NCBI GenBank assembly: GCA_014654455.1
Contig: JACWCY010000008.1
Coordinates: 1 to 47,744, forward strand
Length of the DNA: 47,744 bases
Source: Pelagibacterales bacterium SAG-MED01
GTDB lineage: Bacteria; Pseudomonadota; Alphaproteobacteria; Pelagibacterales; Pelagibacteraceae
Direction: 5' to 3'
Made by a program: the position numbers and the translations under genes. How positions within the stretch are numbered: the stretch's first letter is position 1; every line of letters starts with the position of its first letter. Under the pieces are notes generated by a model that was not told the origin of the DNA, made no database searches, and worked only from the letters and a program-made list of their open reading frames with translations. Shown in pieces: positions 8,801 to 17,147 of this stretch.

Positions 8801-9313
8801 TTGGATTTCGATATAAAACCTATCCTGAAATTTAGATTTTAATTTTAAATATAATTCCTTTATTTCAGTAAATTTACCTTTATTAAATAACTGCCCAAAT
8901 AATCCATTTATTGTTCCTGAAAACAATGCCACACCATTATCTTTAACTAGTAATTCACTAAAGCTGAGGTGAGGTTCTGATGATTCATCATTTTTAAGGT
9001 ATGATAATGATGACAGTTCTATAATTCTTTTATAACCATTTTCATTTAAAGCATATAATGGTAATAAACCTATTGTTTCACCAAATTTAAAATTTATTTG
9101 TGTTCCTATAATAGGTTGAGTTCCTGATTTTGATATTTTTTCTGCAAATTCTAACGCACCACATAAATTTGATGTGTCACATAAACCTAAAGATCTAATT
9201 TTATTCTCTTTAGAAAAATCTTTCAAATCGTCTAATTTAATTGCACCTTCACATATTGAATATTGTGAATGAATTTTTAAGTGATTAAAGTTTTGAATTA
9301 TAGACTCATGCAT
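5897..9313 (-). CDS. dnaE: DNA polymerase III alpha subunit
   Basis: This 1138-residue replicative polymerase is close to the 1160 of E. coli. The N-terminal PHP domain starts with HLKIHSQYS (about 11-19). The palm domain has PGRGSGAGS (363-371) and the catalytic PDFDIDF (403-409, Asp405 and Asp407), with the third aspartate Asp561 in IKFDFLGLKTLT. Then come the fingers, a helix-hairpin-helix region, and an OB-fold near 980-1035 (KGNAYAVLKLTD). It overlaps the lolD stop by 8 nt and is the last gene of the long nuo-headed run. The lolC-lolD-dnaE order next to proS is common in alphaproteobacteria. Confidence 0.98.
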   Translation of the reverse strand: MHESIIQNFNHLKIHSQYSICEGAIKLDDLKDFSKENKIRSLGLCDTSNLCGALEFAEKISKSGTQPIIGTQINFKFGETIGLLPLYALNENGYKRIIELSSLSYLKNDESSEPHLSFSELLVKDNGVALFSGTINGLFGQLFNKGKFTEIKELYLKLKSKFQDRFYIEIQRHNDQNETGFEKFNLNESLKLEIPIIATNEVFYINKDMHEAHDALICIKEKTYINEKNRVKFSNQHYFKNNSEMSELFADLPEALENNYNFPFRCSFRPLFSKPILPNISSDKGGDANEILKKNSLQGLKEKFKKFFQLKDKKLLSDENYLIYKDRLDHELDIIIEMKYASYFLIVSDYIKWAKQNDIPVGPGRGSGAGSLVAWCLSITDVDPIKFNLIFERFLNPDRISMPDFDIDFCEEKRDLVFEYLTKKYKDSVAHIITFGKLKARMVIRDVGRVLGLAYGFVDSISKMIPFDPSRPQSLTECIASEPRLQKLINEDTRVKKLTDLSLKLEGLNRNVATHAAGVVIADKKLTEIVPLYKDATANLLLPSTQFDMYSAENAGLIKFDFLGLKTLTVINNTQKLIRKKIKEFDIENIDFEDEKVFELLSSGKTVGLFQVESAGMREALIQMKPNHIEDIIALVALYRPGPMSNIPTYNDCKHGKQTPDYLHPLLEDILKPTYGVIIYQEQVMQIAQKLSGFTAGQADILRRAMGKKKRAELEKQKQSFIAGAVKNGISKDVAVGIFLKIEPFAEYGFNKSHAAAYAIISYQTAFLKTYYPKEFIAASMTMDISNQNKLSEFYEELKRLDIDVIRPDINECFADFRAIDDKFYYALGGIKSVGYEAVSNIVDERLKNGKFKSLSDFLNRINPKDINKLQLEGLVKSGSFDNLNSNRQSLFVSIPNFITKSKNIFENKSANQIDLFGEGDNQESDIISNIDDWKFEEKLSKEFEAVGFFISNHPLNQFKEVFNDYKIKDYQTFNNDDDLKNTNIAATLLKVNERKTAKGNAYAVLKLTDLSSVFELFIFSDILELSRNVLIEGSSLILTLVKSISNDENRLKRINVHKIGSLKDLLNKSIEQVTFNVKSLKELEEISKFLTKKGDTKVNIKISNNDTNYNIILENNRNIDRKTINILRNREISAIIN

Positions 9314-9983
9314 TAATGGTTTTTATATTACCATTAACTATTTCCAATAAGCAATCAGACTTATTTGCAAAAAATCTATTATGGGTTGCAAATATTATAA
9401 TTCGATTTGAATTTATCTGTTTTTTTAAAACATCAAAAATTCCTTTTGCAGTTTCGATATCTAAACTTCCTGTAGGTTCATCAGCTAATATAATTTGTGG
9501 ATTATTAATTAATGCTCTAGCAATTGATATTCTTTGTTTTTCACCACCTGAAAGCTGAGATGGATAATGATCAGATCTATTTAAAAGTTTTACTTTTTTT
9601 AATAAATTTTTAGCTTTAGATAATGATAATTTTTTATCATTTCCAGCAGCTAGACCAGCAAGATATATATTTTCTAGTGCTGTAAAATCAGAAAGTAAAT
9701 TATCCTGTTGATAAATTATACCTATTTTATTAGCTCTTAAAATATCATTTTTTTTTGAATCATTGAAATTAATTTGTTTATTTTCAATACTTATTGACCC
9801 TGAACTAGGTCTATCTATTAATGAAAGCAAATTTAAAAGAGTTGATTTTCCAGAACCTGAAGGACCCATTAAAGAATAAATTTTACCTCTTTTGAATGTA
9901 TAAGAAACTTTTTTTAAAACTTTAACTTTTTTAAAAGAGTCAAAAGATTTAGTTATATTTGATAGTTGTATAAAGTTATTCAT
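9306..9983 (-). CDS. lolD: Lipoprotein-releasing ABC transporter ATPase LolD
   Basis: This 225-residue ABC ATPase carries Walker A GPSGSGKST (40-48), Q-loop YQQ, signature LSGGE (144-148), Walker B ILADEP (165-170), a D-loop GSLD and the switch His in FATHN. With LolC/E it extracts mature lipoproteins from the inner membrane for transfer to LolA. LolD and MacB/FtsE ATPases look alike; the 8-nt overlap with a lolC-type permease gene upstream settles the assignment. It overlaps dnaE by 8 nt as well. Confidence 0.95.
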   Translation of the reverse strand: MNNFIQLSNITKSFDSFKKVKVLKKVSYTFKRGKIYSLMGPSGSGKSTLLNLLSLIDRPSSGSISIENKQINFNDSKKNDILRANKIGIIYQQDNLLSDFTALENIYLAGLAAGNDKKLSLSKAKNLLKKVKLLNRSDHYPSQLSGGEKQRISIARALINNPQIILADEPTGSLDIETAKGIFDVLKKQINSNRIIIFATHNRFFANKSDCLLEIVNGNIKTINA

Positions 9984-11205
9984 ATTTTAAAGCCTTGATT
10001 GGATCTAATTTGGCAGCTTTTAATGCTGGAAATATTGAAACAATAATAGTGATTAATATTGAGCATAAGGAAATTATAAATATTGATAATGGATTGATTT
10101 CAGAGGGCATGGTGCTTAAAAAATAAATTTCTTCTGGAAATAAACTTATATTGAAAATTGTACTCAAAAATTGACGTAAATTTTCTACATATAATGAAAA
10201 AGTTACTCCCAAAATAATACCAAAAATAGTCGCTGAAGTTCCTATGATTACACCGATTAAAAAAAATATTTTTACAATAGATTTATTCAAGACACCTATA
10301 GACTTTAAAATAGCAATATCTCGTGTTTTGTTTTTAACCAGTATTGTTAAACCTGAAATTATATTGAATGCAGCAACTATAATTATTAATGATAAAATAA
10401 TGAACATAACATTTCTCTCTACTTTTAATGCTGAAAACAAAGAATTGTTCATGTCAGACCATGTATAAACAAATTCATCTGGAAAATTATTCTGAACAAC
10501 TGTCTTTTGATATTCAATATTTTGAGGGTTATTTAAATAAATTTCTAATTTTCTATCCTTATCATCTAAGTTAAAAAACTCTTCTAAAGTTTTTAAATTA
10601 ATAAAAGCTATATTATTATCAAAATCAAACAGTCCACTCTCAAATATGGATGAAACTAAAAAAGTTTTTTGTTTTGGTAAATTACCGATAATAGTTTCAA
10701 CTCCAGCTGATGACATCAGAGTAATACTGTCTCCAACTTCAAGGTTAAGTGTAAAACTTAATTCTTTACCAATTGAAATGTAATTTTTTGCTAAAACTTC
10801 ATTGTTGCCCAAAAAAAGATTATTGTCAAAAATTTCTAGCTTAGAAAAATCATTGCTTTTATATCCTCTTAACAAAATACCTTTTGAAGTATCGCTTTTG
10901 ACTATTATTGCTTCACCTGAATTACTCAAAATTAAATCTTTGGAAATGCTTTGAAGGTTTTGGTTAATTTTTTCAAGTTCTATTTTATTTTCATAAGGGT
11001 CCACAGTGATATGTGCATTAAACCCAACTATTTTGTTAATTAACTCTGTACGAAACCCATTCATAACAGACATTACTATTATTAAGACTGCAACTCCTAA
11101 GCCAATACCAATAAATGAAAAGATTGAGATAACATTTAAAAAACCATCTTTTTTTCTGGCTTTTAAAAATCTGAAAGTAATTTCTTTTTCTAATGTAGAA
11201 ATCAA
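9976..11205 (-). CDS. lolC: Lipoprotein-releasing system permease LolC/LolE
   Basis: This 409-residue MacB/FtsX-family membrane protein has one membrane helix near residues 25-50, a large periplasmic domain (about 60-260) and three helices at the C-terminus. FSFIGIGLGVAVLIIVMSVMNGFR at the start and ILKSIGVLNKSIVKIFFLIG are typical of LolC/E. A single lolC-type gene is present, as in many alphaproteobacteria that use one permease (LolC/E or LolF) in place of the E. coli pair. The start overlaps the proS stop as ATGA and its end overlaps lolD. Confidence 0.93.
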   Translation of the reverse strand: MISTLEKEITFRFLKARKKDGFLNVISIFSFIGIGLGVAVLIIVMSVMNGFRTELINKIVGFNAHITVDPYENKIELEKINQNLQSISKDLILSNSGEAIIVKSDTSKGILLRGYKSNDFSKLEIFDNNLFLGNNEVLAKNYISIGKELSFTLNLEVGDSITLMSSAGVETIIGNLPKQKTFLVSSIFESGLFDFDNNIAFINLKTLEEFFNLDDKDRKLEIYLNNPQNIEYQKTVVQNNFPDEFVYTWSDMNNSLFSALKVERNVMFIILSLIIIVAAFNIISGLTILVKNKTRDIAILKSIGVLNKSIVKIFFLIGVIIGTSATIFGIILGVTFSLYVENLRQFLSTIFNISLFPEEIYFLSTMPSEINPLSIFIISLCSILITIIVSIFPALKAAKLDPIKALKYE

Positions 11206-12536
11206 TTTATTGCTTTTAGTTCTTTTATTATTTGAATAATTTCAGCTAAACTAATTTTTTTTGCCTCTTTATCAATTTCTTTAAACTCTAATAATTCTCC
11301 ATCTGCTTGCTTGCCAATTATAATTTGATATGGAGAACCAATTAAATTCATTTTTTTTATTTTAGACGAAAAATTTTCATCAGTATCGTCAATAATCGAT
11401 TCAATATTATTTTTTTTTAACTCTAAACAAATTTTAGTTGCCTTATCTAGGGCTGAATTATCATTTTTATTTATCATCGGAATTATAGAAATATCGTATG
11501 GTGCAACTGAAATTGGCCATTTCATGACTTCATTTTTTTCGTCATATTTTGCCTCTATTATAGCTCCTACTAACCTTGACACACCTATTCCATAAGACCC
11601 CATTTTAACAAAATCTTTTTTTCCCTCTGGTAAATCTACTGAAGCTTTCATTGGATTTGAGTATTTGTCACCAAAATAAAAAATGTGTCCAACTTCTATA
11701 CCTTTGGTCTTAAGTCTATTCCCTTCAGAAACTTTATTTTCAAATTCATCTTTATTAAATTTTTCATCTGTTACAGAATAAAATTGTTCATACTTTTTTC
11801 TTAAATTATTTAAAGAGTCTTTTTCTAATTTTGTTCCATCGCTATTTAAATCAAAAATTCTTTTATCTGTAAAAATCTTACTTTCACCAGTTTCAGCAAG
11901 TATAATAAATTCGTGTGAAAGATTTCCACCAATAGGTCCTGTGTCAGCAGCCATTGGAATAGCTGTCAAATCTAATCTTTTAAATGTTTTCAAGTATGAC
12001 AAGAAAAATTTGTTATATGAAAATAAAGCTTCTTCATCATTAATATCAAATGAATAAGCATCTTTCATATAGAACTCTCTACACCTCATAATTCCAAATC
12101 TTGGTCTTATCTCATCTCTAAACTTCCATTGAATATGATATAGAAGTTGAGGAAGAGATTTATAAGATTTAACTGATGATCTAAAAATATCAGTTACAAG
12201 TTCCTCGTTAGTTGGCCCATAAAGCATTTCACGGTTCTGGCGATCTTTAATACGAAGCATTTCTTCACCATAATCTTCATAACGTCCACTTTCTTTCCAT
12301 ATTTCGCTCGATTGAATCGTTGGCATTAAAATTTCTTGCGCACCAATTTTATTTTGCTCTTCCCTGACAATCTTTTCAATTTTTTTCATTACTTTAAACC
12401 CTAATGGTAACCATGAGTAAATACCTGCAGAAGATTGTTTTATCATTCCTACTCTTAACATTAGTTGATGAGATTTAATTTTAGCTTCGGATGGATTATT
12501 TTTTAAAATTGGGATGAATGATTTAGAAATATACAT
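11202..12536 (-). CDS. proS: Prolyl-tRNA synthetase, short type
   Basis: This class II synthetase of 444 residues charges tRNA-Pro. Motif 2 (FRDEIRPRFGIMRCREFYMKD) and motif 3 (GSYGIGVSRLVGAIIE) are clear, as is the TNEELVTD region and an anticodon-binding domain in the last 100 residues. The roughly 180-residue editing insertion of E. coli ProRS (572 residues) is absent, which is the usual alphaproteobacterial form. Such enzymes usually rely on a free-standing editing protein; none is seen nearby. It begins 1 nt after the DUF1467 stop. Confidence 0.96.
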   Translation of the reverse strand: MYISKSFIPILKNNPSEAKIKSHQLMLRVGMIKQSSAGIYSWLPLGFKVMKKIEKIVREEQNKIGAQEILMPTIQSSEIWKESGRYEDYGEEMLRIKDRQNREMLYGPTNEELVTDIFRSSVKSYKSLPQLLYHIQWKFRDEIRPRFGIMRCREFYMKDAYSFDINDEEALFSYNKFFLSYLKTFKRLDLTAIPMAADTGPIGGNLSHEFIILAETGESKIFTDKRIFDLNSDGTKLEKDSLNNLRKKYEQFYSVTDEKFNKDEFENKVSEGNRLKTKGIEVGHIFYFGDKYSNPMKASVDLPEGKKDFVKMGSYGIGVSRLVGAIIEAKYDEKNEVMKWPISVAPYDISIIPMINKNDNSALDKATKICLELKKNNIESIIDDTDENFSSKIKKMNLIGSPYQIIIGKQADGELLEFKEIDKEAKKISLAEIIQIIKELKAIN

Positions 12537-12537
12537 G

Positions 12538-12783
12538 TTAAATGAGTATATTTCTTAAATTCAAATATTCAAATTTCATTAATAAATAAATTATAATGAA
12601 TAAAATCGTTGTTATTCCAGTACAATAAATGAATTTCTTGATCATTTTAGGATTTTCAGGTGATCCTGGATCCTCACCTTCAATTTTGATCAATTTTTTT
12701 CTATCCACATCAATTGGTAGAATTGCAAAAAAAACAATCCACCAGATTATTACATAAATTATAGCTAATCCTGTAATACTCAT
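12538..12783 (-). CDS. DUF1467 family small membrane protein
   Basis: This 81-residue protein has two hydrophobic segments (about 5-23 and 50-70) separated by a short loop, including WWIVFFAILPID and the G(D/E)DPGSPENPKM stretch. This layout and the place between rnj and proS match the DUF1467 family, found almost only in alphaproteobacteria and of unknown function. The start overlaps the rnj stop by 1 nt and proS follows after 1 nt, so it is surely cotranscribed. Inner-membrane location is inferred from the two helices. Confidence 0.85.
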   Translation of the reverse strand: MSITGLAIIYVIIWWIVFFAILPIDVDRKKLIKIEGEDPGSPENPKMIKKFIYCTGITTILFIIIYLLMKFEYLNLRNILI

Positions 12784-14441
12784 TAAATTTTAACTAAATT
12801 TATATTTGTAAAAGGTTTTTTACCTGTTTTTTCTTTCGTAAATTTTCTACAGGAAATTTTTAATGCATCTATTAAATTATGTTCTTGTTGTTTGCTACCT
12901 AGTTTAAATGATCTTGTTGTTTTTTCTATTTCATCCTCTAAACCATAAATAAATTCCTCTTTTTCATAAATTGGCAAACCTCTAAAAGTAGTTATTGGAC
13001 TATTATGGATATTTCCTTTGGGCGTTATTAAAATTGTTACCTCTAAATATCCATTTGCACTCAAATTTTTTCTATCTTTAATTGATTGAGAGTCTTCTTC
13101 AACACTAACACTTCCATCCAAGTATAATCTACCACTAGGTGCTTTATCGTGAACTTCTGGGGCATTACCTGGGTACAGTTTTACTATATCGCCATTTTCA
13201 ACTTGTACTGGGAAGGGTACTTGCATTTCTTTAGCAAAATTAATGTGTTCAATCATATGTCTATGTTCACCATGAACTGGGATTACACATTTTGGTTTTA
13301 CCCATTGATACATATCTTTAAGATCTTCTCTATTTGGATGTCCTGAAACGTGAATAAATTCAGTTTCTTCTGATATTACTTCAATCCCATCTTTAACTAA
13401 TTGGTTATGTAATTTATAAAGTTTTTTTTCATTACCAGGAATAATTTTTGATGAAAAAATAACTGCATCACCTTTCTCAATAAAAACATCGGGATGCGTA
13501 TAGCTTGAAATTCTCATCATAGCGCCCAAGGGTTCTCCTTGACTTCCAGTGCATAAATAAACAATTTTTTCCCTTGAAAAATTTTTAGCCTCTCTTGGGT
13601 CTATAGGTTCAATTGTATTTTTTAAGTACCCACACTGTCTAGCAGCTTTATAAATTCTATGCATCGATCTGCCAACTAGAGAAATCTGTCTCCCAGTTTT
13701 TTCTGCACAGTAAAAAGCTGTTTCCATTCTTGCTACATTTGAAGCAAATGATGTAATTATAATTCTTTTTTTTAATCGAGACATGATGTTCAATAAATTT
13801 TTTCTAACATCGAGCTCTGAACCAGATCTACCAGCACTAAAAACATTTGTTGAGTCACAAATCATGGCAAGAACTCCTTCTTCACCAATTTCTTTTAACC
13901 TTTTAGAATTTATTTCATCCCCAATTAAAGGATTTGGGTCAACTTTCCAATCACCTGTATGTAATATAACGCCTGCAGGTGTTTTAATTCTTAAACCGTT
14001 AGGCTCTAAAATAGAATGGGTTAGAGTAATATACTCAATATCAAAAGGGTCTAACAAAACTTTACCATTTAATTCAACAATTTTTAAATCATTGGTAATA
14101 TCTATATGTTTTTCTTTAAATTTTTCTCGTATTAATACAGCTGTAAAAGGTGTTGCATAAATTTTACATTTAAGCTTTGGCCATAAGTGAGCAATAGCTC
14201 CAATATGATCTTCATGAGCATGAGTTAAAATAATTCCTAATAAATTATCTTTTTTTTCAACTATAAAACCTGGATCTGGATAAATAAGATCTATACCTGG
14301 AATAGTATCATCTGCAAAGGTAACACCAATATCAACCATAATCCATTTATGATTACCAGGTTGACCATATCCAAACAAATTCATATTCATTCCAATTTCT
14401 CCAGATCCGCCAAGAGGGCAAAATAATAATTCATCTTTCAT
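12783..14441 (-). CDS. rnj: Ribonuclease J
   Basis: This 552-residue metallo-beta-lactamase/beta-CASP nuclease acts in mRNA and rRNA processing with 5' exonuclease activity. The zinc site HAHEDH is at 74-79, preceded by GGSGEIGMN and DIGVTF. Further ligands lie in HTGDWK, and the beta-CASP part has CTGSQGE and HVSGHPNREDLK, then PVHGEHRHM. A C-terminal domain follows. RNase J is typical of alphaproteobacteria, and the rnj-DUF1467-proS order is part of that signature. The ATG directly follows the coaX stop. Confidence 0.96.
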   Translation of the reverse strand: MKDELLFCPLGGSGEIGMNMNLFGYGQPGNHKWIMVDIGVTFADDTIPGIDLIYPDPGFIVEKKDNLLGIILTHAHEDHIGAIAHLWPKLKCKIYATPFTAVLIREKFKEKHIDITNDLKIVELNGKVLLDPFDIEYITLTHSILEPNGLRIKTPAGVILHTGDWKVDPNPLIGDEINSKRLKEIGEEGVLAMICDSTNVFSAGRSGSELDVRKNLLNIMSRLKKRIIITSFASNVARMETAFYCAEKTGRQISLVGRSMHRIYKAARQCGYLKNTIEPIDPREAKNFSREKIVYLCTGSQGEPLGAMMRISSYTHPDVFIEKGDAVIFSSKIIPGNEKKLYKLHNQLVKDGIEVISEETEFIHVSGHPNREDLKDMYQWVKPKCVIPVHGEHRHMIEHINFAKEMQVPFPVQVENGDIVKLYPGNAPEVHDKAPSGRLYLDGSVSVEEDSQSIKDRKNLSANGYLEVTILITPKGNIHNSPITTFRGLPIYEKEEFIYGLEDEIEKTTRSFKLGSKQQEHNLIDALKISCRKFTKEKTGKKPFTNINLVKI

Positions 14442-15188
14442 TTATTTAATCAATTTTGAAATTTTAATTAGACCTTCTATAGTGATATTTTTATTTAGTA
14501 TTGCTTTAGTATTAATTGAACTTTTAAATAAACCTGAAAAACCTCCAGTTATAACTAATTTAAAAGATTTACCTGTTTCTTTCTTAATCAAATTAACAAT
14601 ATTGTCAATTAAACCAGCGTATCCCCAAAAAAAACCTGACCTAACAGCACTAATTGTATCGATACCTATAACTTTTCTAATCTTTTTAAGATTTATTTTG
14701 GGAATCAAAGTTGCTTTATCCGATAAAGTATTTAATGAAATTTTAATGCCTGGTGCGATTACACCCCCTTTATAAGTTTTTTTAATTAAAATGTCAAAGG
14801 TCGTGGCGGTACCAAAATCTAAAATAATAAAATTATCCCTATTGTTAAGCAAGCTCACTGCATTTGTTAATCTATCTGAACCTACTTGTTTATAATTAAC
14901 ATTAATATTAATTAACGATTTTAATTTTAGATCTTTAACTTCATAACACTTTTTTTTTATCCTTTTTGATAAAAATTTCTTTATCAAATAAAATGATTTC
15001 GGAACAACGCTACAAAATAAAATTTTATCTATTTTTTTAAAATCTTTTAGAAGAGACTTAAATTTAGACTCTAAAATTTTTTTATTTATTTTTTTTGAGG
15101 AAAAATTAACATTTTTTATAATTTTATCTTTTGAATTAACTAAAAAAACTTTTGTTTCAGAATTTCCTATGTCTCCCAAAATATACAT
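14442..15188 (-). CDS. coaX: Type III pantothenate kinase
   Basis: This 248-residue protein of the ASKHA fold phosphorylates pantothenate, the first step of coenzyme A synthesis. The phosphate loop LGDIGNSETKVFL (Asp6) begins the protein, followed by QVGSDRLTNAVS, DFGTATTFD and GGVIAPGI, all diagnostic. Next to birA and rnj after nuoN, it occupies the standard alphaproteobacterial position. The gap to birA is 9 nt and none separates it from rnj. The first motif usually has N-T; here it is N-S-E-T, a mild variant. Confidence 0.95.
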   Translation of the reverse strand: MYILGDIGNSETKVFLVNSKDKIIKNVNFSSKKINKKILESKFKSLLKDFKKIDKILFCSVVPKSFYLIKKFLSKRIKKKCYEVKDLKLKSLININVNYKQVGSDRLTNAVSLLNNRDNFIILDFGTATTFDILIKKTYKGGVIAPGIKISLNTLSDKATLIPKINLKKIRKVIGIDTISAVRSGFFWGYAGLIDNIVNLIKKETGKSFKLVITGGFSGLFKSSINTKAILNKNITIEGLIKISKLIK

Positions 15189-15197
15189 AATTATTTT

Positions 15198-15728
15198 TTA
15201 TTTATACAATTTAGTTAGTTTTACCTCAAAAATTTTTTTGAGCTCGTTTTGAAATTTTATTTTTGAGATTTTTTTATTCATTAATTTATAAAGGTTTGTT
15301 GTTGGGTAATTCTTTATATCTGGATTTTTTATCAAATTAATCCCAATTCCGACAATTAAATATTTTTTATCAAATTTATTTAGCTTTTCTTGTAATATCC
15401 CACAAATTTTTTTTTTATCTATCAATAAATCATTAGGACTTTTAAAGGTAATTTCTTTTTTATAATAGATAGATAATAGTCTTTTAACTAGCAAACAGTT
15501 TAGCTTAGTGAGTTGTTTTAGCGAAATATGCAAATTGTCTAATTTATAAAAAAAACTAGTAAATAAATTACCTTTAAATGAAATCCATTTTTTTCCATAT
15601 TGTCCGCGTCCATTTTTTTGCATTTCAGAAATAATCATTCCATATTCAAGATCTGAATTTTTAATTATTCTAATCGCTGTATTATTTGTGCTTTTAACTT
15701 TTTTAAATTTAAAAATTTTAAATTTCAT
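15198..15728 (-). CDS. birA: Biotin--[acetyl-CoA-carboxylase] ligase, minimal form
   Basis: This 176-residue enzyme activates biotin to biotinyl-AMP and attaches it to the acetyl-CoA carboxylase carrier protein. The biotin/ATP-binding loop is GRGQYGKKW (40-48; usually GRGRxGRxW), with KSPND (96-100), the catalytic Lys107 in KKICGILQE, and VGIGINL (126-132). It has no N-terminal helix-turn-helix, so it is not a repressor, and at 176 residues it also lacks most of the usual C-terminal SH3-like domain. It overlaps nuoN by ATGA, although biotin ligation has no direct role in respiration. Confidence 0.92.
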   Translation of the reverse strand: MKFKIFKFKKVKSTNNTAIRIIKNSDLEYGMIISEMQKNGRGQYGKKWISFKGNLFTSFFYKLDNLHISLKQLTKLNCLLVKRLLSIYYKKEITFKSPNDLLIDKKKICGILQEKLNKFDKKYLIVGIGINLIKNPDIKNYPTTNLYKLMNKKISKIKFQNELKKIFEVKLTKLYK

Positions 15729-17146
15729 CCAATAATATTAATTCTAGAAATTACCTCAATTAATTGACTTGGAAATATAAAGTATATTAGAATTAACAAC
15801 GTCGAAACTGTAAGTGAAAATTTGAGCCATAAACTATGATCCATATCGAATTTTTCTTTTTCTTTATCAAAGTATATAATTTTAATTATTCTTAAATAAT
15901 AAAAGGCTGCTATTACTGTAGATAATAATCCTACAATAGCTAAGAAATACATTGACTGTTCCAAAACAGATTTAAAAATATAAAATTTAGCAAAAAAACC
16001 TGCAAGCGGTGGAATTCCTGCCAAAGAGAATAAAATTACTAACAGTGATAGTGATAGAAGTGGATGATTTTTTGATAAGCCAGATAAATCATCTATATTT
16101 TCATAATATTTATTATTTCTTTTCATCATCAATAAAAATGAAAATAAACCTAAGTTCATTAATATATATATGGTTATATAAATTATAGAACTTTGTATTC
16201 CATCGTTAGATCCTGTTGCAAGTCCAGCAAGCGCATAACCAACATGTCCAATAGAGCTATAAGCTATAAGTCTTTTTATATTAGTTTGTCCAATTGCTGC
16301 TATTGCTCCAAAAAGCATTGATGCTATTGATAAGAAAATCAAAATCATTTGCCATTGATCAATTAAATTTAAAAAAGGCACATATAAAAATCTTATAAAT
16401 ACAGTTAATGCTGCAATTTTTGGAACCATTGTAAAAAATAAAGTTACAGAAGTTGGTGAACCTTCATAGACATCTGGTGCCCACATATGAAATGGAACAG
16501 CTGAAATTTTAAATGATAAACCTACTAAAATAAAAACAATTCCAAAAGTTAATGAGTATTCATTAGAGTTTAGTTGGTTAGCGATAAGATTAAAGTTTGT
16601 AGAGCCTGTAAATCCATAAATTAAAGAACAGCCATAAAGTAGTAAACCTGAAGACAATGCACTTAAAACAAAATATTTCAATCCGGCCTCAGAGGATTTA
16701 AGTTGATCTCTATTAAATGTTGCTAAGACATATAAGGCTAACGATTGAAGTTCTAGCCCCATATAAAATACAATCAAATCATTTGAACTAATCATAACCA
16801 TCATCCCTAAAACTGAGCTCAAGATTAAAATTGGATATTCAATTTTAAAAATCTTAAATGTTCTTAAATAATTTGATGATATTACTAAAACTAAAAAAGC
16901 AGCTAGCAAAGTAACTATTTTCATAAATGATGCTAAATAATCAATGATAATGCTGCCATTAAATAAAAGTGTTTTTTCATTACTTATGGTTTCATTAAAC
17001 GTAATTACAGCAGTAATGAGTAAAACAATTAGTGAAATATTTTGAACCAATTTTGAACTATCTTTTTTAAAAACTCCTAAAATTAGCAAAAACATTATAG
17101 ATAATGAAAGAAAAATTTCTGGAAAAACTAATTCTAAATTTAACAT
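15725..17146 (-). CDS. nuoN: NADH-quinone oxidoreductase subunit N
   Basis: This 473-residue proton-channel subunit of complex I resembles Mrp antiporters, with about 14 membrane helices. Family segments include YMGLELQSLALYVL with the conserved Glu, SEAGLKYFVLSALSSGLLLYG, PFHMWAPDVYEGSPT with the helix-breaking Pro, and KRLIAYSSIGHVGYAL with the key Lys. NuoL, M and N are similar; order after nuoM and the PDVYEGSPT motif identify N. The gap to nuoM is 1 nt. Confidence 0.97.
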   Translation of the reverse strand: MLNLELVFPEIFLSLSIMFLLILGVFKKDSSKLVQNISLIVLLITAVITFNETISNEKTLLFNGSIIIDYLASFMKIVTLLAAFLVLVISSNYLRTFKIFKIEYPILILSSVLGMMVMISSNDLIVFYMGLELQSLALYVLATFNRDQLKSSEAGLKYFVLSALSSGLLLYGCSLIYGFTGSTNFNLIANQLNSNEYSLTFGIVFILVGLSFKISAVPFHMWAPDVYEGSPTSVTLFFTMVPKIAALTVFIRFLYVPFLNLIDQWQMILIFLSIASMLFGAIAAIGQTNIKRLIAYSSIGHVGYALAGLATGSNDGIQSSIIYITIYILMNLGLFSFLLMMKRNNKYYENIDDLSGLSKNHPLLSLSLLVILFSLAGIPPLAGFFAKFYIFKSVLEQSMYFLAIVGLLSTVIAAFYYLRIIKIIYFDKEKEKFDMDHSLWLKFSLTVSTLLILIYFIFPSQLIEVISRINIIG

Positions 17147-17147
17147 C

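Noticed and set aside
13783..14160. 125-codon plus-strand frame
   Set aside because: Antisense of rnj; no start signal and no family features.
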